64,000 nt of DNA from Lachnospiraceae bacterium (GTDB lineage Bacteria > Bacteroidota > Bacteroidia > Bacteroidales > Muribaculaceae), in contig JAMPGZ010000002.1 in assembly GCA_023663655.1 (NCBI GenBank), positions 1 through 64,000 of the forward strand, in the 5' to 3' direction. The notes under the pieces are model-generated. The model ran no database searches and had not been told where the DNA came from. It saw only the letters and a program-made list of their open reading frames with translations. A program made the translations under genes and the position numbers. This document shows, piece after piece, positions 43,765-53,449 of the stretch (positions are counted from its first letter, which is position 1; every line of letters starts with the position of its first letter).

Positions 43765-44601
43765 ATGATTAGACTCAACAACATTTCATACAACTATCGC
43801 AACGGGGCGGAGGCATTGAAGAATGTTTCCGCCTCCATCGGGGAGGGAATCCACATCATGATGGGCGAAAACGGTGCCGGAAAGAGCACCATGCTCCACA
43901 TCATGAGCGGACTGCTCCGACCAACAACAGGAGAGTGCCTGATAGACGAAAAGAATGTGTGGCTTCGGGAAACAGACACTCTTGAAAAGGTATTCTTTTT
44001 AGACAACAATATGCCTTTTCCTGCCGATACGATAAACGAGACGGCACGCATCCATGCTTGCTTTTATCCGGATTTTGACAGGTCGATGCTTGAATATAAT
44101 CTTAGGAGATTCGGGCTGACGGGAAACGAGAAATTGTCACGTCTCTCATACGGTAACCGCCAAAAAGCATTGCTGTCTTACGCCATGTCACTCAGAAGCC
44201 GCGTGCTTCTTCTTGATGAACCCACCAACGGCCTCGACATCTCATCCAAACAACAACTCCAATCCATGCTTGCCGAATGCACCGATGAGAATCAAACCGT
44301 CATTGTATCTACCCACACTGTGGGTGACCTTGAGAATTTATATGACGGAGTCATCATGCTTTGGAGGAGTGAATTGCTGACGGCATTGCCGACAGAAGAT
44401 ATATGTTCGAGGCTTCTTTTTCACACAACCATGTCGCCAATAGAGTCAAGCATATATTCAGAAATGAAACTTGGACTTTATCACACAATCGAACCCAATG
44501 TCGCCGGAACATTCTGCGACATGGACTATGTGTCACTGTACAATGCCATGCACAATGATGAATCACGCCAACAAATACTTGCCGTGTTGAAAACCGATTA
44601 A
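43765..44601 (+). CDS. ABC transporter ATP-binding protein
   Basis: A 278-aa ATPase with Walker A GENGAGKST (residues 34-42), the signature LSYGNRQK, Walker B RVLLLDEPTNGLD and a switch His in VSTHTV. The C-terminal 70 residues are an extension without known motif. It pairs with the membrane protein encoded 22 bp downstream. With the GntR regulator it resembles YtrA-type transporter operons. Confidence 0.92.
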   Translation: MIRLNNISYNYRNGAEALKNVSASIGEGIHIMMGENGAGKSTMLHIMSGLLRPTTGECLIDEKNVWLRETDTLEKVFFLDNNMPFPADTINETARIHACFYPDFDRSMLEYNLRRFGLTGNEKLSRLSYGNRQKALLSYAMSLRSRVLLLDEPTNGLDISSKQQLQSMLAECTDENQTVIVSTHTVGDLENLYDGVIMLWRSELLTALPTEDICSRLLFHTTMSPIESSIYSEMKLGLYHTIEPNVAGTFCDMDYVSLYNAMHNDESRQQILAVLKTD

Positions 44602-44623
44602 CCACAAACATAGATTCTATCAG

Positions 44624-45385
44624 ATGACAAATATCCAACGCCTTAGGGCAGTAGCAAGGTTCTACCTGCCACGGCTTAAAAAACAACTTATATGGTATCC
44701 GATAATCTCTTCATTACTGGGTCTCGTCACCACGATGTGTTATCTCACGAAATCACCATCGTTGTTTCTACTTTCAATAATAGGCGACGCGTTCATTTTC
44801 TCAATACTGATGGAGTATGGACCTCTCGCTTTCGCCATCCACTCAAGCCCGGAGATGGAAACGGCACTGCCGGCAACAGGAAAAGAGAAAGCAACATTCA
44901 TACTTGGATACACATTCATCATTCTGCCCCTCCTGCTCATAGTGCCATTAGGCATAATTGATGTGCTCTTTTACCGGCAATTCAACGAGCTATTACTAAG
45001 CATACCCGAAATAGGCTCAATCGTAACAGAATCAATAAGCATAAAGACAATTGTTTTCTCCTTACTGCAATATATCGTGCCTATGAGTGTGTGTCTTTAT
45101 GCGGTGATGCATTACACCCGGAAAAGAGTGGTCTACGGAATAGTCTGGACCATAATCACCAATGTAGTTTTGGCGATAACAGGTTTCTTTTTCGGTGCTA
45201 TAACAGCATTCATTGAAGGTTATAACGACGGACGCAACGGAGTGGAACTATCAGAAGATGCCATAGTCAATAAAATGGTTTCAGTTGTGGAGCCTACAAT
45301 AGAATGGTGCTGTGTTATTTTGGCAATTTGTTCTATCTTTGTAGTCTATAAAACTTATCGAGCCATACGGTTCCGACAGTTGTAA
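44624..45385 (+). CDS. ABC-2-type permease-like membrane protein
   Basis: A 253-aa protein with about six hydrophobic helices (25-45, 48-70, 95-115, 140-160, 175-200, 225-243). It has no strong sequence signature; assignment as the permease rests on position between the ATPase and GntR genes and on topology. Confidence 0.75.
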   Translation: MTNIQRLRAVARFYLPRLKKQLIWYPIISSLLGLVTTMCYLTKSPSLFLLSIIGDAFIFSILMEYGPLAFAIHSSPEMETALPATGKEKATFILGYTFIILPLLLIVPLGIIDVLFYRQFNELLLSIPEIGSIVTESISIKTIVFSLLQYIVPMSVCLYAVMHYTRKRVVYGIVWTIITNVVLAITGFFFGAITAFIEGYNDGRNGVELSEDAIVNKMVSVVEPTIEWCCVILAICSIFVVYKTYRAIRFRQL

Positions 45386-45388
45386 ACA

Positions 45389-45745
45389 ATGGAGTTCAAT
45401 ACAAGCAAACCTATATACAGGCAGATTGTCGATTTTTGCTATCATGAAATCGCTACCGAAAACTGGGCAGCCGAAGGTAGAATACCTTCGGTCAAGGACT
45501 TGTCGGTTAAACTTGCGGTGAATAATCGCACTATCCTGAACGCGTATGACGAACTACAGGAACAAGGGGTCATCTATCAGAAACGCGGATTGGGATATTT
45601 TGTCAGCTCCGATGCCAAAGAACGCATTCTGGAAAGCCAACGAAAGGAATTCTTTGAAGAAACGGTTCCGGCAATTTGCGCCCGCATGAAATTGCTCGGC
45701 ATCACTCCGGAAGAGCTCGCCCACTACCTCAATAACGCAATGTGA
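45389..45745 (+). CDS. GntR-family (YtrA-type) transcriptional regulator
   Basis: A 118-aa protein: winged HTH (residues 1-75) with PIYRQIVDFCYHEIATENW, RIPSVKDLSVKLAVNNRTILNAYDEL and GVIYQKRGLGYFVS, followed by a short helical dimerisation part. The lack of a large effector domain is typical of YtrA regulators of ABC operons. It lies 3 bp after the permease gene and its 3' end overlaps the convergent LD-carboxypeptidase gene by 17 bp. It probably represses its own operon. Confidence 0.92.
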   Translation: MEFNTSKPIYRQIVDFCYHEIATENWAAEGRIPSVKDLSVKLAVNNRTILNAYDELQEQGVIYQKRGLGYFVSSDAKERILESQRKEFFEETVPAICARMKLLGITPEELAHYLNNAM

Positions 45746-46634
45746 CCCTATCCTCGGCTACTTCCAGTCGAGCCGCAGCCGACATGACGAGCGGAAGATT
45801 GCGGTCGACATGACCAACAGGGAAATTAAACGCAACAGGAAAATCGAATCCTGAGATGGCTTCACGTATCATATCCTCCATGACAGAATAATTTCTGTCG
45901 GGTCGATATTCGGTGAACTGCCCTACTATAAGGGCACTTATGCGGTCAAAGACACCGGCGAGTCTTAATTGATAGAGAATACGCTCCACCTTGTAGATGG
46001 GTTCGGCTATATCCTCAATTACCAATATGCTTCCCGGAGTTTCAAACGGGGAATAAGGAGTTGCCAGCAAAGCTGAGATTACGGCAAGATTGCCCCCTAC
46101 TATTTTCCCTGACGCACATCCATGATGATTGTAAGGATGGGGAGCGATTGTATATGACGGCATCTCTCCTTGCAATATCCCAATCAAGGCTCGGGAACAC
46201 TCGTCATGCTCGCCACACAGAGCAAGATGCTTGCACATGGAGCTGTGGATGCTCGCCACATTGTGATGTGAGGCATAGGCATGAAGAGCCGATATGTCAC
46301 TAAACCCGATTATCCACTTAGGATCCTTCTCAAATGCATTACTATCCAGCTTATCGAGGAGATGCACTGCTCCATAACCTCCACGGCTGCAAAGTATGGC
46401 TCTCACTTCGGGATCGTTGAGGGCTTGGTTTATGTCGGCAAGACGCTCACTTACAGTGCCGCTGAACGATCCGGAAGCACCTAAAGCATGAGGAGCCACG
46501 TAAGGATTCCATCCGAGACGACGGAGCACTTCGACAGCTCCCGACACATACTCGGGATTGATAATCGACGCGGGAGAAACGATAGCTACCTTGTCGCCAT
46601 GCACGAGTGGACGAGGGAATGTGACCTGCTCCAT
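45729..46634 (-). CDS. LD-carboxypeptidase (S66 family)
   Basis: A 301-aa cytoplasmic enzyme that removes the terminal D-Ala from recycled muropeptides. Motifs: KVAIVSPAS, ILCSRGGYGAVHLLD, WIIGFSDISALHAYA (nucleophilic Ser), and the C-terminal Glu/His of the triad (VIEDIAEPIYKVERILYQL; NFPVGHVDRNLPL). Its start overlaps the radical SAM gene stop by 1 bp. Confidence 0.92.
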   Translation of the reverse strand: MEQVTFPRPLVHGDKVAIVSPASIINPEYVSGAVEVLRRLGWNPYVAPHALGASGSFSGTVSERLADINQALNDPEVRAILCSRGGYGAVHLLDKLDSNAFEKDPKWIIGFSDISALHAYASHHNVASIHSSMCKHLALCGEHDECSRALIGILQGEMPSYTIAPHPYNHHGCASGKIVGGNLAVISALLATPYSPFETPGSILVIEDIAEPIYKVERILYQLRLAGVFDRISALIVGQFTEYRPDRNYSVMEDMIREAISGFDFPVAFNFPVGHVDRNLPLVMSAAARLEVAEDRVTLRY

Positions 46635-47410
46635 CAGTTGACCTGCACTTTTATACCAGCCTCGCGGATGCGGTCGGCGATACGTTCAAGCTCATCTTTC
46701 TCAACTTTCCGCAGATTGCTCTCGGGGGTGGGGCGGTCGATAGAGTATAGCATTACTTCGGCAGGAGCTATCGCCTTATATGCCTCAATAAGCGCGGCGA
46801 TCTCCTCATCGCCGGTATTGTCGACCGGCTGCCCGTTGTGAGAGCCGCGCAGCATCATTGTCTGCACGATGCACTTATAACCAAACTCAGCCAACTGAGG
46901 GATAAGCTTCTCGCAGGAGAAATCTTTGCTGACAGGACGGTCTATGAGCCGCATGGTGGGCGTGATCGCCGAATCGAGCTTAAGGATGCAGTTGTCAACC
47001 CGTCTGAGCCCTCGGCATACATCCTCGCGGTCAAGACGCGTGGAATTGCAGAGTACTGATACCTTTGCCGCCGGATAATACTTGTCGCGAAGCTCAATCG
47101 TGTCATCTACTATGCCTTCAAAGTCGGGATGGAGCGTGGGCTCGCCGTTGCCGGAAAATGTGATAACATCCAGCCCGTCACCGGCATCAGCCATTGACTT
47201 CAGCTTTTCCTCCAGCAGCATTTTCACTTTTTCACGCGAGGGCAACCCTGAAGTGCCGGGACCCTGCGAATTGTATCCCGCCTCGCAATAGAGGCAGTCA
47301 AAGGAACACACCTTTCCATCGTCGGGCATGAGATTTATGCCGAGCGATGTGCCGAGACGCCGGCTATGTATAGGACCAAATATTGTGGAATGAAATAAAA
47401 TCGTGACCAT
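46634..47410 (-). CDS. Radical SAM protein
   Basis: About 258 aa from ATG 47410 (MVTILFHSTIFGPIHSRRLG); a TTG at 47434 lies inside a -7 element and is excluded. The motif CSFDCLYC (SAM cluster) and TFSGNGEPTLHPDF are typical of the wybutosine/PflA-like group of small radical SAM proteins found widely in Bacteroidota. Further text such as KLDSAITPTMRLIDRPV and TMMLRGSHN fits that group. Substrate unknown. Probably co-transcribed with the LD-carboxypeptidase. Confidence 0.87.
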   Translation of the reverse strand: MVTILFHSTIFGPIHSRRLGTSLGINLMPDDGKVCSFDCLYCEAGYNSQGPGTSGLPSREKVKMLLEEKLKSMADAGDGLDVITFSGNGEPTLHPDFEGIVDDTIELRDKYYPAAKVSVLCNSTRLDREDVCRGLRRVDNCILKLDSAITPTMRLIDRPVSKDFSCEKLIPQLAEFGYKCIVQTMMLRGSHNGQPVDNTGDEEIAALIEAYKAIAPAEVMLYSIDRPTPESNLRKVEKDELERIADRIREAGIKVQVN

Positions 47411-47431
47411 AATCATGTTATTTGAGGAAGA

Positions 47432-47439
47432 CAAAAATA
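47432..47439 (-). promoter_or_regulatory. -7 element (TATTTTTG) of the radical SAM / LD-carboxypeptidase pair
   Basis: A perfect TAnnTTTG on the minus strand, 15-21 nt before the ATGs at 47416 and 47410. It shows that a longer reading from 47434 is not used. Confidence 0.55.
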
Positions 47440-47556
47440 ATCATTTTCACAATAATCTCTGTGATAAATGACAAAATCTAATATCAAAACTTATTATTTT
47501 TACTATAAAAACTTGATTTTACACAGTCGATATAATTCCTCTTCATCAGAATTTAT

Positions 47557-47564
47557 TAAATTTG
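47557..47564 (+). promoter_or_regulatory. -7 element (TAAATTTG) of the aminotransferase unit
   Basis: A perfect TAnnTTTG, 42 nt before the ATG at 47607. The surrounding 47411-47606 gap is AT-rich and otherwise without features. Confidence 0.55.
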
Positions 47565-47606
47565 TATGTGTGGTTGCATTCATTTGCCATCACAATTAAT
47601 ACTTTT

Positions 47607-48698
47607 ATGGATAAATATTCAAATATGCTGAATTTTACGGTTGGTCCTGTGATGTCCAACGAAGAGGTTTTAGCCATCGGCGGAGAACAAGTCCCCTATT
47701 TCCGCACTCAGGAGTTTTCTAATATAATGTTAGAGAACGAGGAATTGATGAAAGAATTTGTCAATGCTCCCGTAAACTCCAAAGCCGTATTTATCACCGG
47801 TTCAGGCACAGCATCCATGGAGGCTGTGGTGATGAATATATTCACTGACAAAGACAAGCTTCTAGTGGTTGACGGAGGCTCATTCGGACATCGTTTCGTA
47901 GAACTTTGTGAGATACATAAGATTCCATTCACCTCCATAAAGCTCAAACATGGACAGAATCTGAAAAAAGAGATGCTCGCGAAATACTCCGGAAAAGGCT
48001 ATACGGGGCTTTTGGTAAATATCCATGAAACATCGACCGGCGTTCATTATGATCCATTGATGATAGGGGATTTTTGTCGCACAGAAGGGATGATCTACGT
48101 GATTGACGCGATCAGTTCATTCCTTGCCGATCCTCTTGATATGAAAGAATGCAATGCAGATGTTATCATCACCGGTTCACAAAAAGTGCTCGCTTGCGCT
48201 CCCGGAATCTCAATCATCGTTATGGGAGAAAAGGCATTGAAGCGTGTTGAAGAAGGTGAAACCAAATGCATGTATCTCAATTTGAAGGATGCTCTAAAGA
48301 ATGCAGAAAGGGGACAAACACCTTTTACTCCTGCCGTTGGAATCCTCCGACAGATTCACGCACGCCTCCTACAGATAAAACGAGATGGAGGCGCTTCATC
48401 AGAGATAGCAAAAATAAAGGCTCAAGCTGATGATTTTAGAGAAAAAATAAAAGATCTGCCGTTTGAAACCGTATCGGAAAATATGTCAAACGCTCTCACA
48501 CCTCTGCATCCATTAAACGCCTCAGCCTACGAGATATTCCTTAAACTAAAGGATGAATACGGTATCTGGATATGTCCCAATGGCGGCGACATGAAAGATG
48601 AAATTTTCCGAGTAGGACACTTTGGAGCCTTAACTACTGAAGATAATGACACCTTGATTGCGGCATTGCATGACTTGCAATATAAAGGTTTCCTATAA
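47607..48698 (+). CDS. Class V PLP aminotransferase (PhnW/AepZ-like)
   Basis: A 363-aa protein from ATG 47607 ([16 protein letters not shown]). It has [14 protein letters not shown] at the start, [16 protein letters not shown] (cofactor phosphate), [28 protein letters not shown] (Asp for the pyridine N) and the Schiff-base Lys in [14 protein letters not shown]. Its closest functional relatives are alanine-glyoxylate and 2-aminoethylphosphonate aminotransferases. 2-Aminoethylphosphonate decorates some Bacteroides capsules, where AepZ makes it, but no PEP mutase (AepX) or decarboxylase is in this window. It lies 29 bp before the cytidylyltransferase fusion gene. Confidence 0.82.
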   Translation: MDKYSNMLNFTVGPVMSNEEVLAIGGEQVPYFRTQEFSNIMLENEELMKEFVNAPVNSKAVFITGSGTASMEAVVMNIFTDKDKLLVVDGGSFGHRFVELCEIHKIPFTSIKLKHGQNLKKEMLAKYSGKGYTGLLVNIHETSTGVHYDPLMIGDFCRTEGMIYVIDAISSFLADPLDMKECNADVIITGSQKVLACAPGISIIVMGEKALKRVEEGETKCMYLNLKDALKNAERGQTPFTPAVGILRQIHARLLQIKRDGGASSEIAKIKAQADDFREKIKDLPFETVSENMSNALTPLHPLNASAYEIFLKLKDEYGIWICPNGGDMKDEIFRVGHFGALTTEDNDTLIAALHDLQYKGFL

Positions 48699-48727
48699 AT
48701 CATAGCCTCATATATGCCACCTCTACC

Positions 48728-50065
48728 ATGATAAAAGTTATTACTTACGGTACATACGATCTGCTCCACGAAGGTCATGTAAAACTTTTAGAAAGAGCGA
48801 AAGCCCTTGGCGATTATCTAATCGTAGGAGTCACTGCCGATGGATTTGACAAAGCACGAGGAAAAATAAATGTGCAGCAATCACTCATAGAACGCATTGA
48901 AGCTGTCAAGAAAACAGGACTTGCCGATAAAATAATCATCGAGGAATATGAGGGGCAAAAAATCGACGACATTCGCCGGTATGGTGCCGATATATTTACT
49001 GTAGGATCGGACTGGAAAGGAAAATTTGATTATCTGAACGAATTTTGCAAGGTAATTTATCTTGACCGGACAAAAGGAGTGTCAAGCACTCAGATAAGAT
49101 CGGACAAAAAGTCACTACGCATAGGAATAATCGGAGAATCGAGGGTGGCAAACAAATTTTTCAATGAGAGCAAATATGTGAATGGGGTCACTATTTCAGG
49201 AATATGCGCCGAGGATTATTCTGAAATCACTGATGAACTCATAAATATATCGTGCGATTCGATAGACCGTCTGCTCGATAATTCAGATGCAATATACATT
49301 GCATCGCTACCTCAACACCATTATGAGCAAGCAAAACTCGCGTTGGAAAAAGGACTTCATGTGCTGTGTGAGTCTCCTATAGCTTTAAACGTGACACACT
49401 TTGATGAACTGGCAAAACTGGCACAAGATAAAAAACTTGTTCTGATGGATGGAGTGAAGACAGCTTACTCCCTTGCTTTTTCACGGCTCATACTGTTGGT
49501 GAAAAGCGGAATAATAGGAGAAGTCCTGTCAGTTGACACTACCTGCACAAGCCTGATTGACATCGACAAAGAAGGAAGCATCTCTTCGCCATACACGTGG
49601 AACAGCCTATGCTGGTGGGGACCAAATGCTATATTGCCCATTCTCGATATTTTTGGATCGGAATATCGTTCAGCCATTTTATCGTCTAAAGTTCTTTCAT
49701 CGGATCCATCATTTGATCTATTCACTCAGGGATTTCTTATATTCAACAATGGTGTCGCGACATTCAAAGTGGGACAAGGTGTTAAATCGGAAGGAGAAAT
49801 GGTGATTTCCGGCACAAAAGGCTATATATATGTTCCGGCACCTTGGTGGAAAACCGATTATTTTGAAATAAGATATGAGAACCAGTCGGAAAACAAGCGT
49901 CATTTCTACCAACTGGAAGGGGAAGGCATAAGAAACGAGATACGCACTTTCCAGCGTCTTATAAACGGAGAGGAAGGATTGGAGCAAATCAATGAGTCAG
50001 TAAGTCGCTCAATGATTTCCATCATAGAAAAATTTTATAACGGAGATTATTGCATAATAAGCTGA
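48728..50065 (+). CDS. Fusion: TagD-type cytidylyltransferase + Gfo/Idh/MocA oxidoreductase
   Basis: A 445-aa protein of two parts. Residues 1-128 closely resemble glycerol-3-phosphate cytidylyltransferase: TYGTYDLLHEGHVKLL (HxGH), SDWKGKFDYL and RTKGVSSTQIR (RTxGISTT motif). Residues 129-445 are a Gfo/Idh-like oxidoreductase: LRIGIIGESRVA (dinucleotide fold, imperfect glycine motif), LHVLCESPIALN (the EKP-type motif, with SP instead of KP), then a C-terminal sheet domain with WWGPNAILPILDIFG. A single chain could both reduce or oxidise and CDP-activate a polyol- or phosphonate-like unit. Its stop is 2 bp from the convergent Wzx stop. Confidence 0.85.
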   Translation: MIKVITYGTYDLLHEGHVKLLERAKALGDYLIVGVTADGFDKARGKINVQQSLIERIEAVKKTGLADKIIIEEYEGQKIDDIRRYGADIFTVGSDWKGKFDYLNEFCKVIYLDRTKGVSSTQIRSDKKSLRIGIIGESRVANKFFNESKYVNGVTISGICAEDYSEITDELINISCDSIDRLLDNSDAIYIASLPQHHYEQAKLALEKGLHVLCESPIALNVTHFDELAKLAQDKKLVLMDGVKTAYSLAFSRLILLVKSGIIGEVLSVDTTCTSLIDIDKEGSISSPYTWNSLCWWGPNAILPILDIFGSEYRSAILSSKVLSSDPSFDLFTQGFLIFNNGVATFKVGQGVKSEGEMVISGTKGYIYVPAPWWKTDYFEIRYENQSENKRHFYQLEGEGIRNEIRTFQRLINGEEGLEQINESVSRSMISIIEKFYNGDYCIIS

Positions 50066-50067
50066 AT

Positions 50068-51522
50068 TTATCTCTTAAATAATTTCATCGAATATTCCTT
50101 AATCTGCTCATAAGCCTGATCATGAATCACTTGCATTGTCGCCATATAGACTGTAATGCAAGTCACTACCGACATTATTACTTTCACTATTCTATCAATA
50201 TCAAGCATATTTATCCCCAATACAATAGGGATAAATAACAATGATACCAATATATACCGGTAGGTAGTCCACTGAAAAATTCCCACTTTTACTTTCAGAT
50301 TACGTTTTATATAGGACAAGCATAAAATCTCAAAAACAATCTCACTGGCTAACGTGCATAAGATTGATATGAATGGAGTCAAAATGCTTATGAATAAGAA
50401 ATTCAACACCAGATTTATTCCTCCGCATATAAGATTATATTTCACAAGCACACGCTCCTTACCATGCAGGAAAATAATTTGATTATACAGAACAGCATCA
50501 ACCCCCAGCAAAATGATGCGTAGAGAAAATACCCTCATCGCATCCACACCTTTAAGATACTGGCTTCCTCCAAATATCCATATCAAACTGTCAGATAACA
50601 TGAATAGCCCTATTCCCGCCGGAACAATTATAAATAGCAGCAGCCTGATGACTTTTAAAATACCCTCCTGATACTTCTCTCTGTCTTCATTCAGATAAAG
50701 AGCAAATCGTGGCAAAGTAGCAAACACCACCGATAATAATAGTGTTTTTGTAAGTTCTACAATGCGCTGTCCTATCGAAAAATAGGCGACATTTTCCAGA
50801 TTAGTAAAATGTCCTAATATAGTACGGTCGGCAATAGTATACAATATTCCTGTATTATTCAGCACCAATATCATAAGAAGCGGAACAATATATGGCTTCA
50901 TGTCCAAACCATGAAACAAATCCTTTATACGGAATTTTATATTTCGTATACCATAAACAAAGCTCACAATATAATTGACAAACTGCACGACAACAGTTAT
51001 ACAAACATAAATCACCGCATCAGAGACAGAACGTACAAACAAAAAGATAAATATCAAGCTTATACTTCTGATTATAACCGTTTTTACAGTTATGAATTTG
51101 AATTCTTCAAGAGCTTCATTCAACCATTCTATATAAAATATCTGAGATACAAGGTTACCACATAATATATAAGAAATTATTTTGAGTTCAGGGGTAGTTA
51201 AACAAAAATGAATAAACAATATATATACCCCAAGAAAAAACATATTACTCAATATGCCAATCGCAAACAGATTTTTGAATATTGAATTTCTTTTGGCTAT
51301 GTCATTCCTATGAGCACTGATTTCCCGAAGTCCGTAATTATATATTCCGAGCATACCGAGCATACCAAAATATCCGAACAGAACTGTGGCATACTCAATA
51401 TTACCCATCCCCTCCGGTCCAAGCAGATGATACACGTATGGCGTTATAACTAAAGGCAATAGCGTGTTGAATATATTTAGCACGCCTTTAGCCATTACAT
51501 TATGTACAAGATTTTTAGCCAT
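50068..51522 (-). CDS. Wzx-type oligosaccharide flippase
   Basis: A 484-aa membrane protein with about 14 hydrophobic helices, of the MATE/polysaccharide-synthase superfamily. The N terminus NVMAKGVLNIFNTLLPLVITPYVYHLLGPEGMGNIEYA is the family hallmark. It moves lipid-linked glycan repeats across the inner membrane. Last gene of the minus-strand polysaccharide operon, overlapping the upstream licD-like gene by 8 bp. Low GC. Confidence 0.93.
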   Translation of the reverse strand: MAKNLVHNVMAKGVLNIFNTLLPLVITPYVYHLLGPEGMGNIEYATVLFGYFGMLGMLGIYNYGLREISAHRNDIAKRNSIFKNLFAIGILSNMFFLGVYILFIHFCLTTPELKIISYILCGNLVSQIFYIEWLNEALEEFKFITVKTVIIRSISLIFIFLFVRSVSDAVIYVCITVVVQFVNYIVSFVYGIRNIKFRIKDLFHGLDMKPYIVPLLMILVLNNTGILYTIADRTILGHFTNLENVAYFSIGQRIVELTKTLLLSVVFATLPRFALYLNEDREKYQEGILKVIRLLLFIIVPAGIGLFMLSDSLIWIFGGSQYLKGVDAMRVFSLRIILLGVDAVLYNQIIFLHGKERVLVKYNLICGGINLVLNFLFISILTPFISILCTLASEIVFEILCLSYIKRNLKVKVGIFQWTTYRYILVSLLFIPIVLGINMLDIDRIVKVIMSVVTCITVYMATMQVIHDQAYEQIKEYSMKLFKR

Positions 51523-52333
51523 AAATCTCTATTTTTTTTGCATGGACATGAATCTTATCCATAGGAGGAATCTTAGTGTAATCGCCATATATGAGCCGCA
51601 AATAAGCATCTGTATTGCCGGGAGCGGGAAATTCATATCCCTCAAACATCACTTTGCTTAACGGAAATATATCTTCCTTGCGTCGCGGAGCGTGGAAAGG
51701 GGCGGAAAGAGTGTGACGCAACCGGCTGCCGGCGTTTATTCGTGAAAGCATGGTAAGAAGAGGCAAGGCAATCTGTCGTATAGGAAAGTCAATTATGCCT
51801 TTTAGCAAGGATTGCTGCCATTCAGTTTTTCCGGCAATGGCACGCCACAGAGTCATCTCTTTGCCTATACATTTACGGGCAAACACATGGAGCTTGCGTG
51901 AATTGCTCGGCACCATAGTAAAGATGTCGATCGAGCAGCCTTCATACCGCAATTTCTGCGGCACTACCTTTTCTTCCTCGATGCGGGTGTGGAGATCACG
52001 GAGTTTAGTGAACGCGAATAGATAGTTGGGATCATTGGAATGATTATGGATGGCATACTGTCCTGTCTTGTCAAGTTCCACAGCTTTTATAAAACGTCTT
52101 AATCCCTCAGGCATCATTTCCACATCTACATCATCATCCCATGGAATGAATCCGCCATGACGCACGGCACCGATGAGGGTGCCTGAACTAAGCCAGTAAT
52201 CAATGTCATTCTCCTTACAGATGCGGTCAATGTACAGAAGCATATCAAGTAACCGCAACTGCACCTTACGGAGATCCGATCCGGTGGGATTAAACCGCAT
52301 CCTCAATTCATCCTGTATCTTCTGCGGCACCAT
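51515..52333 (-). CDS. LicD-family phosphotransferase, copy 1
   Basis: A 272-aa protein of the LicD/fukutin family, which moves phospho-groups (such as phosphocholine) from CDP donors to glycans. The core is WLSSGTLIGAVRHGGFIPWD with DDDVDVEM (metal-binding acids); the N-terminal ELRMRFNPTGSDLRKVQLRLLDML and C-terminal FEGYEFPAPGNTDAYLRLIYGDY are also typical. It lies 4 bp after a GT4 gene and overlaps Wzx. A second copy (57648-58499) is in the same operon. Confidence 0.92.
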   Translation of the reverse strand: MVPQKIQDELRMRFNPTGSDLRKVQLRLLDMLLYIDRICKENDIDYWLSSGTLIGAVRHGGFIPWDDDVDVEMMPEGLRRFIKAVELDKTGQYAIHNHSNDPNYLFAFTKLRDLHTRIEEEKVVPQKLRYEGCSIDIFTMVPSNSRKLHVFARKCIGKEMTLWRAIAGKTEWQQSLLKGIIDFPIRQIALPLLTMLSRINAGSRLRHTLSAPFHAPRRKEDIFPLSKVMFEGYEFPAPGNTDAYLRLIYGDYTKIPPMDKIHVHAKKIEIYG

Positions 52334-52337
52334 AAAT

Positions 52338-53441
52338 TCATTTTATCTTATTCCAAATACACATAAACTTTTGTGCCACTCCTATATTGGTAAGCTCATC
52401 CCTATAAATCCTACAAGCCTGCACGTATTCCTCATTATTATCCACTATCATAGCCAATTCATTAGAGCCCCAGTTATCATTCACTATGCCCAATTTATTG
52501 TCCTTTATATAGTTTATCGATGAAGGAACAGAATTTGTTACAATAGGTGTTCCGGATACTATTGATTCAGGTATTGACACAATATTCAAATCCTGTCTTG
52601 TATTTACGAGAAATCCCATTGATTCCCTTATATATGTATTAAGTTCTTTCTGAGAAATAAATCCAAGAAAGTTGACACACTCCGACATATCAAGTTCTTC
52701 CACCATTGATCTAAGTTTACTTTCCATCTCTCCACGACCTGCGATCAATAGTTTTACATCAGCATATTGAGGTAATTCATGGAATTGCTTAAATTTTAAG
52801 ATTATACCCTCCACATTTTTTCTTGGAATAAGCTGTGAAGATGAAATAAACTGCCTTTTCTTATAATTTGAAAATAGAAATTTGTCAATGTCTATACCAT
52901 GTTCAACTATATCTTCTGATACGGAAGAAGAATATCTTTTAATAAATTTCTTGGCATAGTCTGACCTTGGCACAATCAATCGAATCTTATTCATAAAGAT
53001 TTTAAGAATAAAATTATGCCAAATTTTAGAAGGAATCTTAAAGAATTTCTTCTGGTGCATCGACATTTCCTGCCATACTATAAGTTTTTCAGGACAAACT
53101 CTTGACGCTATCAAAGTCGCCATTGAAAAAACTTCACTTGAAATAATCAAATCGTAATTTTTTCCATGCTTCAATAGAAAATCTCTTAATCCTGTTGGAA
53201 AAGGAATCAATGATGGCTTAAATAAAGATGGAAATGTAGACTTAAAAAATTTTATATCAAATTCATAAGTTTCATTGGATAAAGGTCGATATTCCTCAGA
53301 AGCTGCCAATGTAACTTTATTTCCGACTCTTGTCAATCCTGAGCAAAGACTATGAATCATAGTATCCTTAATCGTATTCACGCAAGGAATCACACCTTTG
53401 TCAGGAGTAAATAAGATTAAATTGACAACAAGTATATTCAT
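52338..53441 (-). CDS. GT4-like glycosyltransferase
   Basis: A 367-aa GT-B protein, AT-rich. Donor-site features: QFISSSQLIPRKNVEGIILKF, KLLIAGRGEMESKLRSMV, VNFLGFISQKELNTYIRES and FLVNTRQDLNIVSIPESIVSGTPIVTNSVP (E-x7-E-like). It lies 8 bp after the Wzz-like gene. Sugar unknown. Confidence 0.88.
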   Translation of the reverse strand: MNILVVNLILFTPDKGVIPCVNTIKDTMIHSLCSGLTRVGNKVTLAASEEYRPLSNETYEFDIKFFKSTFPSLFKPSLIPFPTGLRDFLLKHGKNYDLIISSEVFSMATLIASRVCPEKLIVWQEMSMHQKKFFKIPSKIWHNFILKIFMNKIRLIVPRSDYAKKFIKRYSSSVSEDIVEHGIDIDKFLFSNYKKRQFISSSQLIPRKNVEGIILKFKQFHELPQYADVKLLIAGRGEMESKLRSMVEELDMSECVNFLGFISQKELNTYIRESMGFLVNTRQDLNIVSIPESIVSGTPIVTNSVPSSINYIKDNKLGIVNDNWGSNELAMIVDNNEEYVQACRIYRDELTNIGVAQKFMCIWNKIK

Positions 53442-53449
53442 AACTACAT

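Noticed and set aside
47607..50065. Complete phosphonate (2-aminoethylphosphonate) pathway
   Set aside because: The aminotransferase fits, but no PEP mutase or phosphonopyruvate decarboxylase is in the window, so the pathway is not claimed.
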